A stretch of DNA of 42,720 nucleotides, taken from assembly GCA_028286465.1 (NCBI GenBank), contig JAQBRN010000027.1, positions 1 to 42,720 on the forward strand, given 5' to 3'. The DNA comes from Parcubacteria group bacterium (lineage in GTDB: Bacteria > Patescibacteriota > Minisyncoccia > Phycocordibacterales > Zambryskibacteraceae). Every line of letters begins with the position of its first letter. Position 1 is the stretch's first letter. The notes below the pieces were generated by a model. The model did not search any database and was not told the origin of the DNA. It worked only from the letters and a program-made list of their open reading frames with translations. Below are positions 1-8,493 of the stretch, one piece after another. Both the position numbers and the translations under genes were made by a program.

Positions 1-498
1 GATGATGATCGTCATGCCCTTCGGAGACTTCACCGGAGGAGTAGCGACGTTGTACTCGACGGTGAGGAGTGCAAGGAGGCGATCCATGCGGGTTTTAAGA
101 AAGTTCTGATCCAAATACTTGGCACGGCCGGGGAGGAAGAGGTCGAGTTTCACTCTGTTGCCTTCAGCGAGCCACTCTGAGGCCTTCCTTGCCTTAAGGG
201 AAAGGTCGTTCTCGCCCGTACCGAGCTTCACTTGGATGTTCTTCACTTCGACGGAGTGCGCCTTCTTCTTGGCATCCTTCTGCTTCTTGTTCTCCTCGTA
301 CATGTACTTGCCGACGTCTGTGATCTTGCAGACGGGGGGAACGGCATTCGGCGAGATCTCGATAAGGTCTAACCCGAGTTCATCGGCCTTCTTCAGAGCC
401 TCTTCGAGGGTAATGACTCCGTAATTTTCTCCGGCAGGACCGATAACGCGAAGTTCGCGTGAGCGGATCTGATGATTAGTGCGAGGGGTGATAGCCAA
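1..498 (-). CDS. infC: Translation initiation factor IF-3 (3' end at or beyond window edge; non-ATG start, TTG at 498 or nearby ATC)
   Basis: Reverse strand reads ...HQIRSRELRVIGPAGENYGVITLEEALKKADELGLDLIEISPNAVPPVCKITDVGKYMYEENKKQKDAKKK...PVKSPKGMTIII, the IF-3 signature; no in-frame ATG seen near the start. Confidence 0.93.
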   Translation of the reverse strand, partial: MAITPRTNHQIRSRELRVIGPAGENYGVITLEEALKKADELGLDLIEISPNAVPPVCKITDVGKYMYEENKKQKDAKKKAHSVEVKNIQVKLGTGENDLSLKARKASEWLAEGNRVKLDLFLPGRAKYLDQNFLKTRMDRLLALLTVEYNVATPPVKSPKGMTIII

Positions 499-543
499 TT
501 CGTTTCGTTTTATCTAGTATATCATAAGGTAGACGTAATTCAT

Positions 544-1248
544 ATGACTATTCTTGCCATCTTTACAGCGTTCCTCGGAGGCCTCGTATCCTTCCTTTCG
601 CCGTGCGTGCTGCCGATCATTCCGGGGTTTCTGGCGTACCTCGCGGGTTCGGGCACCAAAGGTGAGGTGAAGAGGAAGGACGTCTTTATGTCGAGCGTCT
701 ATTTCGTCCTTGGGTTCGCACTTGTCTTCGCTTTGCTTGGAGTGATCCTGAATCAGGTCTTGGGATCGACGGCCTTCGCCATTCAGATCTGGCTTTCGAG
801 GATCGGAGGGGTCATTATCATTTTCTTCGGCCTCTATTTGGTCGGACTTATCTCGCTGCCGTTTCTCGACAAGGAATACAAGTTCAAGACGAGTACGAAG
901 TTCTCCTCGCGGCATCTGACCTCGTTCCTTTTCGGTCTTGCTTTCGCGGCCGGATGGACGCCATGCGTGGGTCCGGTGCTCGGCGTGATTATCGGGCTTG
1001 CCGTGTCGTCACCGGGGAGCGCGTTCCTGCTTTTCCTTTCGTATGCTGTCGGGCTCGGGATACCGTTTCTCCTGGTAGGGGCGTTCGCTGCCCAAGCAAG
1101 CACGTTCATCGCGAAGTATGAGAGGATAGCTTCATATATAAATAAGATCTTCGGCGTCATTCTCATCGTTCTTGGCATTCTTGTCTTTACCGGGACGCTT
1201 GCTTCCATCGCAAGTTTCGATTTCCTTAACAGATTTATCACACGTTAA
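544..1248 (+). CDS. ccdA: CcdA/DsbD-type cytochrome c biogenesis transmembrane protein
   Basis: MTILAIFTAFLGGLVSFLSPCVLPIIPGFLAYLAG...AGWTPCVGPVLG: two Cys-Pro TM motifs; ATG at 544 preferred over upstream start. Confidence 0.9.
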   Translation: MTILAIFTAFLGGLVSFLSPCVLPIIPGFLAYLAGSGTKGEVKRKDVFMSSVYFVLGFALVFALLGVILNQVLGSTAFAIQIWLSRIGGVIIIFFGLYLVGLISLPFLDKEYKFKTSTKFSSRHLTSFLFGLAFAAGWTPCVGPVLGVIIGLAVSSPGSAFLLFLSYAVGLGIPFLLVGAFAAQASTFIAKYERIASYINKIFGVILIVLGILVFTGTLASIASFDFLNRFITR

Positions 1249-2324
1249 TGTCATATTCCCGCACCATCACGCTTGTTGTGGTTCTCGTCATGATCGCCGG
1301 CGCGATCGGCTATATCGAGTCTCATGTGGCCCGGCGCGGCGCCTCGAACATTCCCGCCGTTTCCGTCGTGCCCCGCATTTCGAGCACAGAGAAGGCGAAG
1401 ACCCTCACGCTTGCAAGCGAGCTTGCCGGTCCGACCGGATTCATCAATACGCCGGACAATGCGCCGATAACCTTGGGAAGCTATGTCGGGAACAAGGTCG
1501 TCCTTCTCGATTTCTGGACATACTCGTGCATCAACTGCCAGAGGACATTGCCGTATCTTGAAGCTTGGTACGAGAAGTACAAGGACTATGGTCTCGTCAT
1601 CGTCGGCGTGCATACGCCCGAATTCGATTTTGAAAAGGTCTACGACAATGTGGCTATGGCCGTGAAGAAATACGGATTGACCTATCCGGTCGTCCTCGAT
1701 TCGAACTACGGCACCTGGAATGCATACAACAATCAATACTGGCCTGCGGAGTATCTCATCGACATCGACGGGTACATCGCGGCGCATGACGTCGGGGAAG
1801 GTGATTATGCCGGAAGGGAAGCCGAGATCCAGAAGGCGCTTCAGGAACGATCGGATGTCTTAGGCCTCGGCCTCACTATCCCGGGCGGGACGGTCGATCC
1901 CACGAATGCGGTGAAGGTCATTGATGCCGGAAGCCCCGAGACCTACTTCGGTTCGGCCAGGAATGAATTCCTTTCGAACGGCACGGCGGGGAAGGCCGGG
2001 GTACAAAGCTTTACCCTTCCGGCGACAAGCGACACGAACAAGCTCTACCTCGGCGGTTCGTGGGATATCGAGCCTGAATACGCGACGGCAAATGACGGCG
2101 ATACGATCATGTATACCTATAATTCCAAGGTCATTTACTTCGTCGCCAGTTCTCCGCAGGGCTCGACTTTGACGCTTATCCAAGACGGGAAGACGGTAGG
2201 TACGGTCGATGTGAAGACCGCACAGCTCTACAAGCTCGTCGAGAATCCGACGAGCGGCGTGCACACGCTCGAGATCAAGGTGAAGGGAAGCGGTCTCGAG
2301 GCATTTACCTTTACCTTCGGATAG
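1248..2324 (+). CDS. Thioredoxin-family protein with DipZ-like C-terminal domain
   Basis: WTYSCINCQRTLPYL redox motif; C-terminal beta-rich domain as in DipZ; start codon overlaps ccdA stop. Confidence 0.87.
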   Translation: MSYSRTITLVVVLVMIAGAIGYIESHVARRGASNIPAVSVVPRISSTEKAKTLTLASELAGPTGFINTPDNAPITLGSYVGNKVVLLDFWTYSCINCQRTLPYLEAWYEKYKDYGLVIVGVHTPEFDFEKVYDNVAMAVKKYGLTYPVVLDSNYGTWNAYNNQYWPAEYLIDIDGYIAAHDVGEGDYAGREAEIQKALQERSDVLGLGLTIPGGTVDPTNAVKVIDAGSPETYFGSARNEFLSNGTAGKAGVQSFTLPATSDTNKLYLGGSWDIEPEYATANDGDTIMYTYNSKVIYFVASSPQGSTLTLIQDGKTVGTVDVKTAQLYKLVENPTSGVHTLEIKVKGSGLEAFTFTFG

Positions 2325-2340
2325 GTGCTAGAATTTGCCT

Positions 2341-2796
2341 ATGGAATACAGACATCATCCGCCGACGCTTGAAGAATTGAAGCTTGCAAGGAAGCCCGTG
2401 AAGAATGTCCGGAAAGAACTTCGCGATTCGCTCTCTCCGCTCGAGCACTTCGCGGTCTTCATGACCCGGAAGGTGGGCTCGATGGGATTTTTCCTTACGC
2501 TTTTCACATGGACGGCCTTGTGGCTCGGATGGAATATCCTCTCGCCTGCGAAGTATCACTTCGACCCGGCTCCGGCCTTCGTCATTTGGCTCTTCACCTC
2601 AAATATCATTCAGCTTATCCTCCTTCCGCTCATTATGGTCGGACAAAACATCGAATCTCGCGCTGCGGATAAACGCGCCCAAGAAGATTTCGAAGTCAAT
2701 CAGAAAGCCGAAAGGGAAGTAGGCGCTATTCTCGAACACTTGGAAAACCAGAACGAACTTCTGATGGAGCTTGTCCACAAGATCGATAGAAATTAG
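2341..2796 (+). CDS. DUF1003-family membrane protein
   Basis: FMTRKVGSMGFFLTLFTWTALWLGWN...FDPAPAFVIWLFTSNIIQLILLPLIMVGQN pattern; -10-like TAGAAT 6 nt before ATG. Confidence 0.8.
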   Translation: MEYRHHPPTLEELKLARKPVKNVRKELRDSLSPLEHFAVFMTRKVGSMGFFLTLFTWTALWLGWNILSPAKYHFDPAPAFVIWLFTSNIIQLILLPLIMVGQNIESRAADKRAQEDFEVNQKAEREVGAILEHLENQNELLMELVHKIDRN

Positions 2797-2824
2797 CTTT
2801 CCACATTAATATTGCTTTTCTGTT

Positions 2825-4174
2825 TTAATATTGCTTCGCAAAGAGCCTCGAGATGCGACCGAAGAATCTCGTGACGATATTCGTCTGGTACGAGCCTTTC
2901 TTGATCTCGACCGAGCGCGACTTGTCGAGTGCGAATTGCGTTTCGAGGTCCTGCGCAAGCCTCGTGTCTTCGACGGCCATTACCCCTTCGATATTGAGAG
3001 TCGAGGAACGGTTGTCGAGATTGGCGCTGCCTATAATGCTCCATGTTCCGTCTGCGGTCAGGATTTTCGAATGAAGGTGCGCCGGCTGGTATTCGTAGAT
3101 ACGGATCCCGGCATCGAGTAACTGATTGTAGAACGAGCGGCTGGCCGCCTGGACGATCCGCGAGTCGACATACGGTCCGGGCACGACGATCTCGACATCG
3201 ACTCCGGAGCGGGCCTTCTCTTCGAGCGCTTTGAGCATGTTGTCGTCGGGCAGGAGATACGGCGTTTCCATATAAATATGATCCCGGGCGCCCGACGCCG
3301 AAAGCCAGAGAAGCTGTGACAGATTCTTTTCGAGATCGGGAGTCGGAGAGTGAAAGAGGGGGACGAAGCAGGAGCCCGTGCACGGAAGCGTTGCAGTCGT
3401 GGCCGGTGCACTCTCCGGATAAAAGGCCGCACCCGAGAGAATCTCGCCGTTGGTTTGGCGCCACAGGCTGTTGAACATGTCCTGGATGCTTTGAGCTCCG
3501 AGCCCGCCCATTTTGAACATCACGTCTCTCCATTCTTCGGGCTTCGTTCCATCGCCGAGCCAGCCGTCGTCGAAGGCCATTCCTCCGATATAGCCGACCT
3601 TGCCGTCGATGACCATGGCGCGGACGTGCGAGCGCTTGTTGCCTCGGAGGATCGTACGAAGATTCCAGAGCGAACGGAAGATCTCCACCTTCCCGCCGGC
3701 TTTCTTTAAAGCATTGATCCTATCTTCTGGATTTCCGATCGAGCCCTTGCCGTCCATCAGAATGCGCACTTCGACTCCGGCCCGAGCGCGTTCCGTCAGC
3801 GCATCAAGAATGTCACCGAGCATCTTCCCATCTTTCCAGATATAGTCGGTCACGGTGATCGATTGCCGTGCGCTCTTTATCTCGCCGAGGAAATCCGGCA
3901 GGAATTCGTCGCCATTATTCAAAACAGCGATTCCATCCGGGGGAAGAGGGAGCATCGGAGAACCCGCGACGCTTGCAACAGCCGTTCTGAATTTGGACGT
4001 TCCTATGGCGAGAGGTACGCTCGATCGTGTCTCGACGTTCACGTCGCTCCAGGAGGTGAAGTAGACAATGACAGTGAGGGTAATGGCCAAGACGCCTATG
4101 ATAATGAGTGTGGTAATGAGCATAGGGTGGTCTTTGCTGTAGGCGCGGAGCTGTTTGAAATACTTCCTTTTCAT
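2825..4174 (-). CDS. Phospholipase D-like / cardiolipin synthase family protein
   Basis: N-terminal TM plus two HKD motifs (HVRAMVIDGKVGYIGG; HLHSKILTADGTWSIIGSANLD). Confidence 0.9.
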   Translation of the reverse strand: MKRKYFKQLRAYSKDHPMLITTLIIIGVLAITLTVIVYFTSWSDVNVETRSSVPLAIGTSKFRTAVASVAGSPMLPLPPDGIAVLNNGDEFLPDFLGEIKSARQSITVTDYIWKDGKMLGDILDALTERARAGVEVRILMDGKGSIGNPEDRINALKKAGGKVEIFRSLWNLRTILRGNKRSHVRAMVIDGKVGYIGGMAFDDGWLGDGTKPEEWRDVMFKMGGLGAQSIQDMFNSLWRQTNGEILSGAAFYPESAPATTATLPCTGSCFVPLFHSPTPDLEKNLSQLLWLSASGARDHIYMETPYLLPDDNMLKALEEKARSGVDVEIVVPGPYVDSRIVQAASRSFYNQLLDAGIRIYEYQPAHLHSKILTADGTWSIIGSANLDNRSSTLNIEGVMAVEDTRLAQDLETQFALDKSRSVEIKKGSYQTNIVTRFFGRISRLFAKQY

Positions 4175-4222
4175 ACCCGTGGTCTTGTCTTACATAGGAC
4201 GAAGCTCGAGAGTCTTCTTGTC

Positions 4223-4252
4223 CAAATAAAAAACCGCCCTGTGGAGAGCGGC
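4223..4252 (-). terminator. Rho-independent terminator of HD gene, adjoining its stop codon
   Basis: Reverse strand CCGCTCTCCACAGGGCGG TTTTTTATTTG. Confidence 0.75.
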
Positions 4253-4965
4253 TAGAACTGCACGGTCAAAGCGATCTTTTTGCATTCCGGGCAGTTCATG
4301 AGCGAAGTCTGGCCCGCAAGAACCGGCTTGTGTCCGAGGGGCCACTTGCTGGGTTCGGCGTCGGTGAATCCGCAGAGTACGCCGAGATGCGTCATGCCGT
4401 GGTAGAGGCCGTACTTCGAAAAGGCCTTTCGGTAGCTTTCGAAGAATTGGAATTCGAGATCATGGCAGGCGCCCATGCATGAATCGACGATGAGTCCGGC
4501 GCCCTCGATGTACTCGAGGCATTTTCGCGTGCTCCAGCCTTCCGGCGGGTCTTCGGCGACTGATCGTAGATTCGAATCCTGGTCGCCGATCTTCACCATC
4601 TTCACGCTTCGCGATTTATCGCGGATGCGTTCGGCCTGTTTCTTTTTCCTTTCGAATGTGGGCAGGCCTATGAAGCTCGGCGGATCGGTCAGGCCGTCGA
4701 CGATGTTGCCAATTTCTTGCCCGAAACCATGTACGATGTCGGCAAGAGTTCTGCTCGTATCTTCGACCACGTCGTGGAGGTAACCAGCGCTCACTTCAAT
4801 GGCGCTGCCGCCGGCATCGCGCACGAGCGTGGCTACTTCTATGGCATGGTTGATCTTCAGCTCGCGCGACTTGTTCAGCCGTCGCTGCCCATTGAGTGCC
4901 GTGGTCGCATAGGCGAGAGCCTTCGCGATCCGCTCCTCTTCTTCCATGGTGAACATCTTTCTCAT
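4252..4965 (-). CDS. HD-domain (SpoT-type fold) phosphohydrolase-like protein
   Basis: NHAIEVATLVRDAGGSAIEVSAGYLHDVVEDTS; GAGGAGA Shine-Dalgarno just upstream of ATG at 4965. Confidence 0.75.
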   Translation of the reverse strand: MRKMFTMEEEERIAKALAYATTALNGQRRLNKSRELKINHAIEVATLVRDAGGSAIEVSAGYLHDVVEDTSRTLADIVHGFGQEIGNIVDGLTDPPSFIGLPTFERKKKQAERIRDKSRSVKMVKIGDQDSNLRSVAEDPPEGWSTRKCLEYIEGAGLIVDSCMGACHDLEFQFFESYRKAFSKYGLYHGMTHLGVLCGFTDAEPSKWPLGHKPVLAGQTSLMNCPECKKIALTVQF

Positions 4966-5003
4966 GCCACTCTCCTCTGTGAACTGTACGAATATCTTTC
5001 GGT

Positions 5004-5032
5004 ACAATGCTGGAATTAAGGTGGATTGTCAA
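5004..5032 (-). promoter_or_regulatory. Sigma70-type promoter for HD gene
   Basis: Reverse strand TTGACA-17 nt-CATTGT; -35 shares 2 nt with the preceding terminator tail. Confidence 0.6.
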
Positions 5033-5058
5033 ATAAAAAACCGCACACAAATGCGGTT
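5031..5058 (-). terminator. Rho-independent terminator downstream of 5065..5874
   Basis: Reverse strand AACCGCATTTGTGTGCGG TTTTTTATTTG. Confidence 0.75.
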
Positions 5059-5064
5059 ATGTAC

Positions 5065-5874
5065 TTACACGATGCGTACAGGTGGAGCGAGCCGGGTGAT
5101 TCCCCAGTACTCGAGCATCTTCGGTTCCTGAATCCCGAAGTCGCCATTTGGCATCCTACCGTGCAACTCCGCCCCATAGACCTGTTCCGGCAGGAGACGC
5201 AAGACGTCCATTGGGATCATGCCGCGTTCCCGATAGCGTACCTGCTTGCCGCCTCTCATGTTATCGGAAGCAAGGAAGAGCCAGTGGTCGACATCAACCG
5301 GCACGCCGAGGGTTGGAACTCCGCCGGTGTGGCAATCGATGCCGGGCAAGCGATAGTTTTCTGTGCAATTCGCCGGATACCAGAGCATGATCGGCTCAGC
5401 CTGGCTCATGAAGCGGCTATTGAAGCAGCAGAGAGCCACAGCGAAATCCGGATACGCGTTCTCGTAGAAGTCGAAGAGCGCCGGATTGAGCATCGGACGC
5501 TTCGCTTCCGGGACGCGGTTGAGAGCTGCGGGTATGTCGGATGCGGACTTCGCGAGGACGACGGTATACATGCCGACGTCAAAGACTTGAACGCTCCCCA
5601 CACTCTTCGGCGCCGAGCGAAGCGCTCCGCGGTTGCGCGGCGTGTGAGCGTCCACCATGTCGTCGAGGATGTGCGGGAAGCGGCTCGTATCCACGAAGTT
5701 CTCCTGACCGATATCCTGCGTCGGGATGTGGAGCAGCATCGCATTCGGACCGGCGAAACTCACTGCTGTGTTCTGATACATGAGCACGTGGACCTGGCCG
5801 AGGCCGGGGACATTCGTGTCATTGAGGCAGATGCGCGTGCCTTTGAAGTCGGCTTTGGCCATCGAAACACACAT
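5065..5874 (-). CDS. Hypothetical protein, no family recognised
   Basis: Long ORF; GGAGG ACGTCCC ATG-type start at 5874; own promoter and terminator. Confidence 0.75.
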   Translation of the reverse strand: MCVSMAKADFKGTRICLNDTNVPGLGQVHVLMYQNTAVSFAGPNAMLLHIPTQDIGQENFVDTSRFPHILDDMVDAHTPRNRGALRSAPKSVGSVQVFDVGMYTVVLAKSASDIPAALNRVPEAKRPMLNPALFDFYENAYPDFAVALCCFNSRFMSQAEPIMLWYPANCTENYRLPGIDCHTGGVPTLGVPVDVDHWLFLASDNMRGGKQVRYRERGMIPMDVLRLLPEQVYGAELHGRMPNGDFGIQEPKMLEYWGITRLAPPVRIV

Positions 5875-5917
5875 GGGACGTCCTCCGAAAGGGAAGTAAG
5901 GAACAGCAACTGCCAGG

Positions 5918-5946
5918 ATAATGACATTAAAAATAACTAGAGTCAA
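5918..5946 (-). promoter_or_regulatory. Sigma70-type promoter for 5065..5874
   Basis: Reverse strand TTGACT-17 nt-CATTAT. Confidence 0.55.
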
Positions 5947-5976
5947 ATAAAAACGCAGAGACTAGGTCTCTGCGTT
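5945..5976 (-). terminator. Rho-independent terminator of PP2C gene
   Basis: Reverse strand AACGCAGAGACctaGTCTCTGCGTT TTTATTTG. Confidence 0.8.
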
Positions 5977-6717
5977 CGGAAGGAAGGATTTCCATAAAAG
6001 GACCGTGGCGTTGTCCGGAAGAGGTTTCCTGGCTCGGCGTTTGAGGATCTTCTCCGCATCGAGAGTCTTCCGCTGTCGCCGAAGGCCTTTGATAAATCCT
6101 TCGGCATCCTCATCGCAGGAATCAATGACGCCGTCCGTGCACACCATGACCCATCGAGGATTCTTCACGGTCTGGATCTCCGGTTCTCTGGAAAGGATGG
6201 GACCCAAGGACCTGTCTCCGAGAGAACGGCTCATTTGCAGGCCACTGTTCCCGAAGAATATGTACCGTCCGTCGCGCTCGGCCCCTCGAGCTTCGGCTGC
6301 TTCGAGTTCGGCTTTGTTGCTCGAGATGTTGTGTATGGGGCCTCGGTGGATCCTTCCTTTGTTGTCGACGATCACGATCGGGGAATCGCCGAGTACCGCA
6401 AGCGTCACTTCGTCCTTGTCTTCGAGAATGCAGGCGATAGAAAGGGTTGAGCCTGCATTGCAGTGCTCGGTGCGTCGGTTGAGCTCTTCGACGATCAATC
6501 GGAGCATGTTCTCGGTGGTTCCTTCTTTCTGGGCGAATCGAGAGACGAGCTCGTCGATGTCTTCGCTGCAGACCTCGGCGACCTCCTTACCGCCATGGCC
6601 GTCCATCAGGGCAAGAATCCATCCTCGGCGCAGCTCTCCATCGAGCTTGATGAATACGGCTCGATCCTCTTGGGCATCTCGGCCGCCCTGCTCACTGGCC
6701 CGACTGACTGTCGACAT
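5962..6717 (-). CDS. PP2C-family serine/threonine phosphatase
   Basis: LMDGHGGKEVAEVC, VLGDSPIVIVD, SRSLGDRSLGP, VCTDGVIDSC; GAGGAGATC ATG. Confidence 0.9.
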   Translation of the reverse strand: MSTVSRASEQGGRDAQEDRAVFIKLDGELRRGWILALMDGHGGKEVAEVCSEDIDELVSRFAQKEGTTENMLRLIVEELNRRTEHCNAGSTLSIACILEDKDEVTLAVLGDSPIVIVDNKGRIHRGPIHNISSNKAELEAAEARGAERDGRYIFFGNSGLQMSRSLGDRSLGPILSREPEIQTVKNPRWVMVCTDGVIDSCDEDAEGFIKGLRRQRKTLDAEKILKRRARKPLPDNATVLLWKSFLPNAET

Positions 6718-6819
6718 GATCTCCTCACGGGTGGAATATGTGCTCTAGGAGTACATTACCCCTCAGGCAGTAAATAGCAACTGGCACGAAAATGAGTGTA
6801 AGGTACGTATAGGACAAGT

Positions 6820-6853
6820 AATAAAAAACCGCAGAGAATATGTATCTCTGCGG
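6820..6853 (-). terminator. Rho-independent terminator of 6863..7912
   Basis: Reverse strand GCCGCAGAGATacatATTCTCTGCGG TTTTTTATTAC. Confidence 0.75.
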
Positions 6854-6862
6854 CTGTGTGTC

Positions 6863-7912
6863 TTACTGCACCAATTCAGGCCGGTCGGCGAAAAGGCCTT
6901 CCAAAACGCTCCCGAAGACGTCGAATCCGAAATCATCTTCGGGCGGATCGATGTCCGGCAGATTCGAGCCATTGATCGACTCGAGGAGACCATCCTGCTC
7001 TTCCTCCTTTACCTGTCCATTCTTGAGAGCGACCCCGAGCAATTCGATGCTTTTCTGCTTCGAAGCGCCGAGCCTGTAGACTCTCTTGCCGTCGGGGCCG
7101 AAGAGGCAGCCATCTCCGTCTTTCGCCGCGAAGGTGAAGGGGCCGAGGTAGGGCGGAGTCTCCGGAAGATCCGAAGCGCGCGCCTGCTCGACCAAGAGAG
7201 ATTCTTCGTCGGTGCTGACGGTGCCTGCCTCGATGTCGGGTGCAAGGACTCGCTTGAGCTGAGAGATGTCGATGATCACGTCGGACACCTGCACGCCGTT
7301 CTTGTTGTAGAGATACCCGTGTGTGAGCTCTACAGGGCAGCCAAGGCAGCGTTCGAACTTCTCGGGCTTCTGCGCTCTCGCGAGATCTTTCTCGAGAGTT
7401 GCATTGAAAGCGGAGAACAGATCTTCCAGGGTGAGATCGGGGTTCTCTTCGGGAATGTCTGCCGACTCGATCTGAGGCAGAAGCGTCTCGCGATCGGCTT
7501 CGCTGAGTTGGCCGTTCGCGATCCAAGCCTCGAGAGCTGCGCGTGCCTCGATTTTCGATTGCCCGAGAATGCGGTGGTCACCGCTGGGCTTGAGGACCAA
7601 GATCGCGAGCTTGTGCTCGCCGACGAAAGTATCCGTGGCGAATTGGTATTCGCCGAGATGCTCGTACTTCTCGGGCAGGCCGCTCACCTTGATGTCCGCG
7701 CGGATCATGCTGATGACCTCGTCCGAAACGATCTCTCGTTCCGTCAAGGCGTCAACGATCGCATTCGCTTCGCACTGGGTTTCGATTTCTGCGGCACCGA
7801 GCGGAATTCCGTCCGAAGAGATGAAGAGTCCCACCGGGGGAGTGTCTCCGTTCAGTTGGAAGGAGATCCGTCCGAGCTTGCTGCGGAAGATGTTCTGTGC
7901 TGGGCGTCGCAT
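6863..7912 (-). CDS. Hypothetical protein with four degenerate internal repeats
   Basis: Repeat core LLxxIxxSxLPE found four times (IRADIKVSGLPE, LLPQIESADIPE, LLVEQARASDLPE, LLESINGSNLPD); GGAGAAAGC ATG. Confidence 0.8.
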   Translation of the reverse strand: MRRPAQNIFRSKLGRISFQLNGDTPPVGLFISSDGIPLGAAEIETQCEANAIVDALTEREIVSDEVISMIRADIKVSGLPEKYEHLGEYQFATDTFVGEHKLAILVLKPSGDHRILGQSKIEARAALEAWIANGQLSEADRETLLPQIESADIPEENPDLTLEDLFSAFNATLEKDLARAQKPEKFERCLGCPVELTHGYLYNKNGVQVSDVIIDISQLKRVLAPDIEAGTVSTDEESLLVEQARASDLPETPPYLGPFTFAAKDGDGCLFGPDGKRVYRLGASKQKSIELLGVALKNGQVKEEEQDGLLESINGSNLPDIDPPEDDFGFDVFGSVLEGLFADRPELVQ

Positions 7913-7967
7913 GCTTTCTCCATGAGGAGGTGAAGGGTACTGCGGGAATAAATAACAATCCGTCAGT

Positions 7968-7996
7968 ACTATACTTGTTGTTTATGCGTATGTCAA
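7968..7996 (-). promoter_or_regulatory. Consensus-like sigma70 promoter for the repeat protein
   Basis: Reverse strand TTGACA-17 nt-TATAGT. Confidence 0.75.
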
Positions 7997-8007
7997 TATA
8001 CGAAGAT

Positions 8008-8066
8008 AAAATAAAAACCCGTCACCGAACTGTGCGGAAGATATCCGTAGTTCGGGGCGGGTTTAG
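8008..8066 (-). terminator. Terminator of the small gene 8063..8251
   Basis: Reverse strand AACCCG..CCGAAC...GTTCGG..CGGGTT TTTATTTTA nested hairpin. Confidence 0.6.
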
Positions 8067-8251
8067 CTCTTTGCTGATACGGGCGACTTCTGATTGGCAA
8101 CGATCTGGATTGCCTGCTCGGGAGTAAAGCCCGCCTCGATGAGAGCGTCATAGGACTTCTTCGAGAACTGGGCACCCAGTTTGAAGATCTGATCTTTCTT
8201 GAGCATGGTTTCAAGCAACTCGGTCAGCTGCTCCACTATTTCGTCGAACAT
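8063..8251 (-). CDS. Small conserved-looking hypothetical protein (62 aa)
   Basis: MFDEIVEQLTELLETMLKKDQIFKLGAQFSKKSYDALIEAGFTPEQAIQIVANQK. Confidence 0.65.
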   Translation of the reverse strand: MFDEIVEQLTELLETMLKKDQIFKLGAQFSKKSYDALIEAGFTPEQAIQIVANQKSPVSAKS

Positions 8252-8359
8252 TGATGGCTCGCTTGCGAGGGGAAAGGAACGACTCTCAGAGTAATAGCAT
8301 TAAGGCATTAATAATGTCAAATATTACTGGAGTGAATGGTTTGGTCACGAATAATTTTC

Positions 8360-8407
8360 CACTCGCACGCAAAAAGCGCCCGAAGGCGCTCTCTGTTTGT
8401 GCGAGTG
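8360..8407. repeat. Nested inverted repeat/hairpin at left end of element
   Basis: CACTCGCAC gcaaaa AGCGCC cgaa GGCGCT ctctgttt GTGCGAGTG; reverse strand reads AGCGCCTTCGGGCGCTTTTT (terminator-like). Confidence 0.7.
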
Positions 8408-8493
8408 GACATGGCGGGGGAAACGTTGAACTGGCTAAAAGACTATCTTTCTGGCTTCTGGCGTTTTTATCAGCATAGCGAGAATCTTCAAAA

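Noticed and set aside
514-915. Minus-strand ORF of 133 aa
   Set aside because: Antisense to ccdA; charged low-complexity composition typical of GC-skew shadow ORFs.
2793-3533. Minus-strand ORF of 246 aa
   Set aside because: Shadow frame of the phospholipase D-like gene; Arg/Ser-rich, no motifs.
5026-5940. Plus-strand ORF of 304 aa
   Set aside because: Antisense to 5065..5874, which has promoter, SD and terminator; the plus ORF is Glu/Arg/His-rich shadow.
6005-6748. Plus-strand ORF of 247 aa
   Set aside because: Antisense to the PP2C gene; Ser/Arg-rich shadow composition.
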